Positions 32,404 to 38,123 of a DNA stretch of 38,123 nucleotides are shown one piece after another; the first letter of the stretch is position 1; each line of letters begins with the position of its first letter. The notes under the pieces are model-generated. The model had not been told where the DNA came from and searched no databases. It worked only from the letters and a program-made list of their open reading frames with translations. Source of the stretch: Oleidesulfovibrio sp964593925 (GTDB lineage Bacteria > Desulfobacterota > Desulfovibrionia > Desulfovibrionales > Desulfovibrionaceae); the NCBI GenBank assembly GCA_964593925.1, contig CAZQKM010000022.1, positions 1 through 38,123 on the forward strand. The letters are read 5' to 3'. A program made the position numbers and the translations under genes.

Positions 32404-34398
32404 ATGGTTTCCCGCAAGGATCTTGCCAACGCTATCCGCGTACTTGGCATGGATGCCGTGGAGCAGGCCAAGTCCGGCCACCCTGGTGCCCCTATGGGCA
32501 TGGCTGATATGGCCGAAGTGCTTTGGAACGATTTCATGAAGCACAATCCCGCGGATCCGACGTGGCCTGACCGTGACCGGTTCGTATTATCCAATGGTCA
32601 CGCTTCCATGCTTATTTACGCGTTATTACATCTTTCCGGTTACGCCGTGAGCATGGATGATATTCGCCGTTTCAGGCAGTTGGGTTCCATAACCCCGGGG
32701 CACCCTGAATATGGTGTCACACCAGGCGTGGAAATCACTACCGGCCCACTGGGACAGGGTATCGCCGCTGCTGTGGGTATGGCCATGGCTGAGCGTATGT
32801 TGGCTGAGGAGTTCAACCGTCAGGGTTTTACCATTGTGGATCATCATACCTATGTATTTTTGGGGGATGGTTGCATGATGGAAGGACTTTCGCATGAAGC
32901 ATGTTCGCTGGCGGGTACTCTTGGACTTGGCAAGCTCATCGCCTTGTATGATGATAATGGTATATCCATTGATGGACGAGTTGATGACTGGTTTGGCGAT
33001 GACACCCCCGCGCGGTTTCGTGCATATGGCTGGCATGTGGTGACCGATGTAGATGGGCACGATGCGTGTGCCGTGCGCGACGCATTGCATGAAGCCAAGT
33101 CTATTAGTCATAAGCCCAGCCTGTTATGTTGTAAAACCATCATAGGCAAAGGCGCGCCCAACATGGCGGATTCCAGCAAGGTACATGGTGCACCGTTGGG
33201 TGCGGAAGAGATTGTACGCGCTCGTGAGGCCATGGGCTGGAAGCATGATCCTTTTGTTATTCCTGATGAAATTTATACCGGTTGGGATGCTCGTCCCAAA
33301 GGTGGAGCAGCACAGCAGGCATGGAAAGAATGCTTTCAGGCTTATGCCAAGGTATACCCGGATCTTGCTTCGGAGTATACCCGCCGTATGGCGGGGACAT
33401 TACCTGAGGGTTGGAGCGCTTTGTGTCACAGTGCTCTTGAGTGTACTGTGGATGAGGCAAAAAATTTGGCCACCCGTAAAGCAGGTCTTGCATCACTGGA
33501 AGCCATTGCCCCGGCCTTGCCGGAGTTGGTGGGGGGCTCTGCAGACCTTACGGGTTCTGTAGGCACCAAGTGGAGCGGCAGCACTCTCATCACACCCAAG
33601 ACATGGAGTGGCAACTACATTTCATACGGAGTGCGTGAGTTTGCCATGGGAGCCATTATGAATGGCTTGGTCCTGCACGGCGGATACATCCCCTATGCGG
33701 GTACCTTCCTTGTGTTTTCTGATTATGCGAAAAATGCGTTTCGACTTTCCGCACTTATGGGGGTTGGCACAGTATGGGTGCTGACACACGATTCCATAGG
33801 GGTGGGAGAAGACGGTCCCACTCACCAACCCGTGGAGCAACTGGCCGGTTTACGTCTTATTCCTGGGGCACATGTTTGGCGACCGTGTGATACTGTAGAG
33901 ACTCAGGTAGCGTGGCATAGTGCCGTTGAGTATAGGCAAGGACCCACGGCGCTGTCTCTTACCCGGCAGGGACTGCCCTTCATGAGCCGTGATGCGGCCA
34001 TGTTGAAAAATATTGCCCGAGGTGGTTACGTGCTGCGTAACTGCGAGGGAACACCCGAACTTATCCTCATGGCTAGTGGTTCAGAGGTAGGGGCTGCACA
34101 TGCTGCCTGGGAAGGACTGACTGCACAGGGGTGGCAGGTACGCCTTGTGTCCATGCCGTGTACCAATATTTTTGATCAACAAAGTGCCGAATATCGTCAG
34201 AGTGTGTTGCCCCGGGAGGTAGAGGTCCGTGTGGCTGTAGAAGCTGCCTCCGCTGACTTCTGGTGGAAGTATGTAGGCCTGAAAGGGCGTGTGGTGGGTA
34301 TGACAAGCTTTGGAGAGTCCGCGCCCGGTACAGTGTTGTTTGAGCATTTTGGTTTTACTGCGGATAATATCATGGCTGTGGCAAAAGAGATTTTGTAG
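32404..34398 (+). CDS. tkt: Transketolase
   Basis: Thiamine diphosphate enzyme of the non-oxidative pentose phosphate pathway, which transfers two-carbon units between sugar phosphates. The 664-residue product begins with SGHPGAPMGMADMAEVLW, then FVLSNGHASML, the ThDP motif GDGCMMEGLSHEA, and in the second half THDSIGVGEDGPTHQPVEQL with the catalytic Glu-like residue region; length is normal. ATG 32404 follows GAGGAGGA. A terminator closes the gene at 34454-34487. Confidence 0.97.
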   Translation: MVSRKDLANAIRVLGMDAVEQAKSGHPGAPMGMADMAEVLWNDFMKHNPADPTWPDRDRFVLSNGHASMLIYALLHLSGYAVSMDDIRRFRQLGSITPGHPEYGVTPGVEITTGPLGQGIAAAVGMAMAERMLAEEFNRQGFTIVDHHTYVFLGDGCMMEGLSHEACSLAGTLGLGKLIALYDDNGISIDGRVDDWFGDDTPARFRAYGWHVVTDVDGHDACAVRDALHEAKSISHKPSLLCCKTIIGKGAPNMADSSKVHGAPLGAEEIVRAREAMGWKHDPFVIPDEIYTGWDARPKGGAAQQAWKECFQAYAKVYPDLASEYTRRMAGTLPEGWSALCHSALECTVDEAKNLATRKAGLASLEAIAPALPELVGGSADLTGSVGTKWSGSTLITPKTWSGNYISYGVREFAMGAIMNGLVLHGGYIPYAGTFLVFSDYAKNAFRLSALMGVGTVWVLTHDSIGVGEDGPTHQPVEQLAGLRLIPGAHVWRPCDTVETQVAWHSAVEYRQGPTALSLTRQGLPFMSRDAAMLKNIARGGYVLRNCEGTPELILMASGSEVGAAHAAWEGLTAQGWQVRLVSMPCTNIFDQQSAEYRQSVLPREVEVRVAVEAASADFWWKYVGLKGRVVGMTSFGESAPGTVLFEHFGFTADNIMAVAKEIL

Positions 34399-34453
34399 TC
34401 CGGCGATACTCCTGTGCAAGGGTGACCCCGGGATTGATGATATGTATACTACG

Positions 34454-34487
34454 GGCGCGGGGGTGTTGTTCCCCGCGCCTTATTTTT
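34454..34487 (+). terminator. Rho-independent terminator after tkt
   Basis: GGCGCGGGG (34454-34462) and CCCCGCGCC (34471-34479) form a perfect nine-pair stem with an eight-base loop, followed by TTATTTTT. It separates tkt from pgk, which therefore may have its own start within about 45 bases (34488-34534) or be read through. Confidence 0.85.
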
Positions 34488-34534
34488 GGTATTTTCACTA
34501 CATAGTTTCAGCTCCATATAGGAGGAGATGCGCC

Positions 34535-35713
34535 ATGGCTGTATGCAAGATGACCGACCTTGACCTGCGTGGCAAGCGTGTACTTATCCGTGAAGATCTT
34601 AATGCTCCGTTCAAAGACGGTGAGGTAAGCAACGATAACCGGCTGCGTGCGGCTGCGCCCACTATTTTGCAAGCCCTGCAGGCCGGAGCTCGCGTGATGG
34701 TGATGTCTCACCTAGGTCGTCCGCAGGAAGGAGTTTTTGATGAGGCTGCTTCCATGCTTCCCATAGCTCGCCGGCTTGCAGAGATACTGCAGCGCGACGT
34801 GCCTGTCGTACGTGACTGGTTAGATGGTGTGGACGTGTCTGAAGGGAGTATGGTTCTTGCCGAAAATGTCAGGTTTCAAAGCGGAGAGAAAAAAAACGAC
34901 GAGTCGTTGGGTAAACGCATGGCAGCCTTGTGTGATATATATGTAATGGATGCTTTTGGCACTGCCCATCGTGCCCATGCCTCTACCCATGCTGTGGCTC
35001 GTTTTGCACCTGTGGCGTGCGCGGGGCCGCTTTTAGCTGCGGAGCTTGAGGCCTTGGGGCGAGCCCTGCACAATCCCAACCCACCTGTAACAGGTATTAT
35101 CGGGGGGTCCAAAGTATCCACCAAGCTGACTTTACTCGAGAATTTGTCTGGCAAGATGGACAGACTTATTGTGGGCGGAGGTATTGCCAATACCTTTATT
35201 CGTGCGGCAGGGTATAATGTGGGGAAATCACTGTATGAATCAGATCTTGTTGCAGAGGCGGCCCGCCTGATGCAGTATGCAAAAGAACGGGGCGGTGAAA
35301 TTCCTATGCCTGTGGACGTGGTGGTTGCTACGGAATTTGCAGAAACAGCCACTCCTGTGACAAAACCTGTGGATCAAGTGGCTGATAATGAATTGATCAT
35401 GGATATCGGGCCGGACACGGCAGCCTTGTATGCCGAGATGGTGCGTAATGCAGGAACCGTGGTCTGGAATGGTCCTGTGGGTGTTTTTGAGATGGACGCC
35501 TTTGGGGCGGGGACAGAGATGTTGTGCCGAGCTGTGGCTCAAAGTACTGCATTTTCCATTGCTGGAGGTGGCGATACCGTAGCTGCGGTCGAAAAATACG
35601 GCGTGCGTGAGGGGATATCGTATATTTCCACAGGGGGTGGTGCGTTTTTGGAGTTTTTGGAGGGCAAAGAATTGCCTGCCGTAGCTATATTGGAACAGCG
35701 TGCAGGGGAGTAA
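34535..35713 (+). CDS. pgk: Phosphoglycerate kinase
   Basis: Glycolytic enzyme that transfers phosphate from 1,3-bisphosphoglycerate to ADP. The 392-residue product contains GKRVLIREDLNAPFKDG, SHLGRP, ENVRFQSGEKKND, GGSKVSTKLTLLENL, and the C-terminal STGGGAFLEFLEGKELP, the expected motifs and length. The canonical N-terminal RxDxNVP appears here as RED-LNAPF, a common variant. ATG 34535 follows AGGAGG; the frame extends far upstream to 34310 inside tkt but that cannot be the gene start. Confidence 0.97.
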   Translation: MAVCKMTDLDLRGKRVLIREDLNAPFKDGEVSNDNRLRAAAPTILQALQAGARVMVMSHLGRPQEGVFDEAASMLPIARRLAEILQRDVPVVRDWLDGVDVSEGSMVLAENVRFQSGEKKNDESLGKRMAALCDIYVMDAFGTAHRAHASTHAVARFAPVACAGPLLAAELEALGRALHNPNPPVTGIIGGSKVSTKLTLLENLSGKMDRLIVGGGIANTFIRAAGYNVGKSLYESDLVAEAARLMQYAKERGGEIPMPVDVVVATEFAETATPVTKPVDQVADNELIMDIGPDTAALYAEMVRNAGTVVWNGPVGVFEMDAFGAGTEMLCRAVAQSTAFSIAGGGDTVAAVEKYGVREGISYISTGGGAFLEFLEGKELPAVAILEQRAGE

Positions 35714-35728
35714 TGCCCCTTATGCTAT

Positions 35729-35766
35729 AGGCCCCAGTGTGTTGTCTTTTCGGGGTCTGCTTTTTT
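35729..35766 (+). terminator. Possible terminator after pgk
   Basis: AGGCCCC (35729-35735) can pair with GGGGTCT (35752-35758) with one G-T, loop of 16 bases, followed by GCTTTTTT at 35759-35766. Stem is short but the T-run is good. Confidence 0.5.
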
Positions 35767-35834
35767 GCAGGAATTCAGGCCAAAGGAAAAGGCCAGAGAG
35801 CGGGAATACCTGAAATATATTTTTTTAGGCTAAT

Positions 35835-35868
35835 GCAAGGGGTTTACCCAAATGGGTAAACCCCTTGC
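35835..35868. repeat. Perfect 15-bp hairpin between convergent pgk and mdtI-like genes
   Basis: GCAAGGGGTTTACCC (35835-35849) and its exact complement (35854-35868) flank the loop AAAT. The plus-strand T-run lies before it (35819-35826) and no T-run follows on either strand, so it is not a standard terminator; it could stop both convergent transcripts or protect their ends. Confidence 0.7.
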
Positions 35869-35921
35869 TGCCTTGTATTGTTCCAAGTGCTCTTTTGGGG
35901 GCAGGCAGGCTTTGGTCTGAA

Positions 35922-36260
35922 TCAGCTAACCTGCAAAACTGCCAAGCCGCATACCAGTAGAGCTATTCCTGCCCATGCACTGGCGCGAATTTTTTGACCG
36001 AACAGTAACCAACCCCCAAGTGATGTTCCCAATATTCCGAATCCGCCCCACATTGCATAAGCCACAGTAAGGTCCATACTGCGTACAGCAAACGAAAGGG
36101 TGATAAAGGCTAGCCCTACGGCTATGAGAGCAGCAACCCCGTAACAACGTATGCGAAATCCCTCAGATTTTGCCAGGAGCAGGTTGGCTACCACATCCAA
36201 AGCCGCAGCCAGCACAACCAGTAGCAAGCCTACTGAAAAAATAGAACTAACGTCGTCCAT
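35922..36260 (-). CDS. mdtI: SMR-family exporter subunit, MdtI-like
   Basis: 112-residue inner-membrane protein with four predicted helices. The alignment by eye to E. coli MdtI is close: ALDVVANLLLA, SMDLTVAYAMWGGFGI and GGWLLFGQKI match its LEIVAN, DLSVAYALWGGFGI and AGWILFGQ. MdtI acts only as a heterodimer with MdtJ and exports spermidine in E. coli. The frame is open to 36302 with a poor ribosome-binding site; ATG 36260, seven bases after the mdtJ stop, fits the usual length. The substrate here cannot be told from sequence. Confidence 0.85.
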   Translation of the reverse strand: MDDVSSIFSVGLLLVVLAAALDVVANLLLAKSEGFRIRCYGVAALIAVGLAFITLSFAVRSMDLTVAYAMWGGFGILGTSLGGWLLFGQKIRASAWAGIALLVCGLAVLQVS

Positions 36261-36267
36261 ATCCAGC

Positions 36268-36654
36268 CTATTCTCTAGTCGTTGCAGGGGCTGGTTGTAC
36301 ATCTCCGCCTGACGTACCGTGGTGGATCAGAAGCACGCCCCCAGCCACAGCGCAAAGAGCAATAAATCGTTTCAGGGTCATCTCTTCGCCTAGCAGCAAG
36401 ACACTAGCGAGCGTGATGAAGAGAAGTCCCAATCCCTCCCAGCAGGCAAAGGCTACTCCTACCGGCAGGGCGGTGGTGGCTAAGGAAAGAAGATAGTATG
36501 ACAATCCGATCAGCAGCAACATTGTGACGATCCCCAATTGCGGACCATATGGCACACTCCAGCTCTGTGTTGCTTTCATGATGGTTGTACCAGCCACCTC
36601 AAACGTGATGGCACCCATAAGACAAATCCAATGATATGTTCGTACAGAGGACAT
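36268..36654 (-). CDS. mdtJ: SMR-family exporter subunit, MdtJ-like
   Basis: 128-residue four-helix membrane protein resembling E. coli MdtJ: FEVAGTTIMK, SYYLLSLATTALPVGVAFAC with a WEGLGLLFITLASVLLLGEE segment, and a soluble tail with a Pro/Thr-rich end. The conserved Glu of SMR transporters (FE near residue 18) is present in MdtJ, and Asp takes its place in the partner (ALDVVAN). ATG 36654 follows AAAGGGG. It is followed at once by the MdtI-like gene, so the pair is translated from one transcript. The orientation, convergent with pgk, makes it an independent unit. Confidence 0.85.
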   Translation of the reverse strand: MSSVRTYHWICLMGAITFEVAGTTIMKATQSWSVPYGPQLGIVTMLLLIGLSYYLLSLATTALPVGVAFACWEGLGLLFITLASVLLLGEEMTLKRFIALCAVAGGVLLIHHGTSGGDVQPAPATTRE

Positions 36655-37254
36655 AAAATACCCCTTTGACGGCCTGCTGCCGCAAAAAAATGAAAAATAA
36701 AGAATGATGGCGGACTATGCGCTAGAGGTCCGTACGCCAGTAATGTTCTGAGGAGACAAAGCTCCTGCGGGTAGGGAGAGAGGTATTTTTACGATAAAGC
36801 ATGGTAATGTTGATACTGCCCGTCAGGACAAAATGCAACCATGCGACCTGCCTATTGCGTATCCGCATGGCATGGTGTCTCGGACCATGGTATCTTCCAG
36901 CCTTTGACGGGATACGTCTGTGGAAACAATCTTCTAGAGGCAAATCAGTAACAAGCCTTGAGGGAGCCTTCGGGAAACAGCGGAGGTATCCTGATTGATA
37001 TACTTACGCATGCTTTGTATGGAGCAGGCGGGTGCACCTCGCTTGTAACAAGCATACAAAGCGTATGAAACGTTTTTGGGACAAGCAAGAAGAATATACA
37101 GGCGGGGTAGTGGGGCATCTTATAGATAAGATCGTTTTTAAATATATACCCTTTTTAAGGGAGACAATTGGATGGGTGTAAAATCATGTAAGGTTGTTGG
37201 TGGTTTTTTCGAAGGGCCACTGGCCCCTTGGTCTAAGAGAAATAAAGGAAGGCA
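36655..37254. other. 600 bases without a gene, probable eroded sequence
   Basis: No frame with start and ribosome-binding site is visible; a minus-strand frame (36722-36943) and its plus-strand shadow have no recognisable family. The region holds an inverted repeat at 37012-37062 and A+T-rich runs. The upstream part (36655-36720) would contain the mdtJ promoter, but I cannot identify it. Stop codons occur often in all frames, as expected for decayed DNA. Confidence 0.5.
37012..37062. repeat. 10-bp inverted repeat with 31-base spacer
   Basis: GCTTTGTATG (37012-37021) and CATACAAAGC (37053-37062) are exact complements; the flanking bases CAT and ATG give a further partial match. The spacer contains GGTGCACC (palindrome). 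No T-run follows. It lies upstream of the IS5-type pseudogene. Confidence 0.55.
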
Positions 37255-37275
37255 GTGGAATACAGAGTTGGCGGT

Positions 37276-37920
37276 GGTATGAACCACCTTGGAGCGTGTA
37301 ACATAGCTTCTGGTATTGTGTATGTACTGCAAATCAGTAGCCAGTGGAAAGCGTTGTTAAATGGAGTTTATAGATTTTTTCGCTTTAGCATTTTGGCAGA
37401 GAGGGGTGCCCGAACGTGGCGACATGGGAGGCATCATTTGAGAGTGGCAATCCATAGATGGCAGCTTGAACAAGAATTCATTGGTTAGGAAACGTTCGGG
37501 GAGAAATCCGACGAATCAAGGAAAAAAAAGGAACAAAGCGCCATATTCTTGTGACAGGGAATGGCGTCCTGTTATCGTGCTTTACCATCGGAGAAACCCG
37601 CCATGGTATTCCCGAATTGGAAGCTATTTTATCGCCTAACAGTGCAAATCTGATTATGTAAGCGTACTATGAAAAGTCTGGTACTGATGCCGCCTATGCG
37701 TGAGTGGTCGCCTGCCAGACAATAGTTGCGACAGGATATGCTTCTATACCCTGCCACACGAATAAAAGCGGCGGTAAATATGGCAATCCGCTTTAAAATC
37801 CCTTCGATGATTAACAGGTTCCGTAACTTCATCATCCGCTATGAAAATTTGGATTCAGCCTGCTTGGCTCTCACGTACTTGGTTAGGGAACGTATAGCTT
37901 TGAGAAATAAAGATACTTTA
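37276..37920 (+). pseudogene. IS5-family transposase pseudogene
   Basis: Pieces of a single IS5-group transposase appear in order but in several frames: IVYVLQISSQWKALLNGVY (frame 1), FFALAFWQRGVPERGDMGG then, after a TGA where relatives have Trp, EWQSIDGSLNKNSLVRKRSG and NPTNQGK (frame 2, 37373-37530), GTKRHILVTGNGVLLSCF and RHGIPELEAIL (frame 3, from 37530), and MINRFRNFIIRYENLDSACL with ALTYLVRERIALR (frame 1, to about 37915). Intact relatives read QWQSIDGSL, NPTDRGKxGTKRHVLVDG, GANRHDxxQLEAVLD and NRFRKLLVRYEKLDxSFLAL. The shift near 37521-37528 is in an A8 run. Between 37661 and 37725 the catalytic middle is missing or unreadable. The element is dead. Confidence 0.75.
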
Positions 37921-38123
37921 TTTGTTGGTACATCCTACGTATTTACATGGTGTGTTACATTATTTTGATAATGTATTATGTAGTATGTTTTTATAAAAAA
38001 TTATCACTGAGTATATATGTAAACAGTATTTTGAATATTGAATGTGTTATTCAAGTGGCATTTCTATTTTGAGATCTCTGCACGGGCAAACCCGATATTC
38101 TCTTTTAACTAACTGTAATTTAT
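37921..38123. other. A+T-rich end of window, no gene
   Basis: The composition becomes clearly more A+T-rich than the rest. An exact 8-bp inverted repeat, TACATTAT (37956-37963) and ATAATGTA (37968-37975), with loop TTTG lies here. No coding frame is visible. It could be the flank of the IS5-type relic or acquired DNA. Confidence 0.5.

Noticed and set aside
37255..37488. 77-residue plus-strand frame taken as a possible gene
   Set aside because: Its first part is one block of the IS5-type pseudogene and the rest is out of frame with the remaining blocks.
1..38123. CRISPR array, prophage, toxin-antitoxin or restriction system
   Set aside because: I looked for regularly spaced repeats, integrase plus attachment duplication, and small paired regulators; none are visible. 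The window is housekeeping genes apart from the two transposase relics.

Overview
The window looks like chromosomal DNA of a Desulfovibrionaceae-like anaerobe. The evidence is the class I hybrid-cluster protein (hcp) with its partner ferredoxin and a candidate HcpR-type operator, a MucR/Ros zinc-finger regulator, a DUF4254 protein, GatB, RNase J, and the gene orders rpsB-tsf-...-pyrH-frr-uppS-cdsA-dxr-rseP and thrS-infC-rpmI-rplT-pheS-pheT. Base composition is roughly balanced by eye (not computed). Eroded transposase genes and long non-coding stretches at 5.7-6.66 kb and 36.7-38.1 kb suggest a lineage losing genes, perhaps host-associated; that is inference, and I did not identify the species.

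Layout. 183-5569 (+): nadK, a DUF89 protein, a DUF4254 protein, gatB and a mucR-like regulator ending at a strong terminator. 5702-6660: decayed DNA with an IS3-family transposase relic. 6671-16685 (all -): read from its 5' end, rpsB-tsf, terminator, a DegT/DnrJ-type aminotransferase and a WaaE-type glycosyltransferase, then pyrH-frr, uppS-cdsA-dxr-rseP and tsaB. This run joins translation, UMP supply, isoprenoid/undecaprenyl and phospholipid synthesis and envelope proteolysis. 17004-20277 (+): plsC, RNase J and an MgtC-family membrane protein preceded by a 14-codon leader ORF. 20509-20856 (+): a small unrecognised protein with its own promoter-like and terminator signals. 21260-23667 (-): hcp plus ferredoxin. 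23950-24024 (+): tRNA-Val(GAC), a terminator, then thrS-infC-rpmI-rplT-pheS-pheT (24116-30957). 31147-35713 (+): a MerR-type regulator, rpe, tkt and pgk (non-oxidative pentose phosphate pathway and glycolysis). 35922-36654 (-): an mdtJ-mdtI-like SMR pair. 36655-38123: no intact gene, an IS5-family transposase pseudogene and an AT-rich end.

Most of the window is housekeeping and I see no clear new defence or mobile system. The points most worth a second look are the probable ATA start of infC inside the end of thrS, the leader ORF coupled to the MgtC gene, the terminator between tRNA-Val and thrS that leaves little room for a thrS promoter, the HcpR-type palindrome, the atypical DUF89 protein next to nadK, and the two transposase relics. 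Coordinates of start codons were chosen from Shine-Dalgarno spacing and family N-termini; alternatives are stated where they matter.
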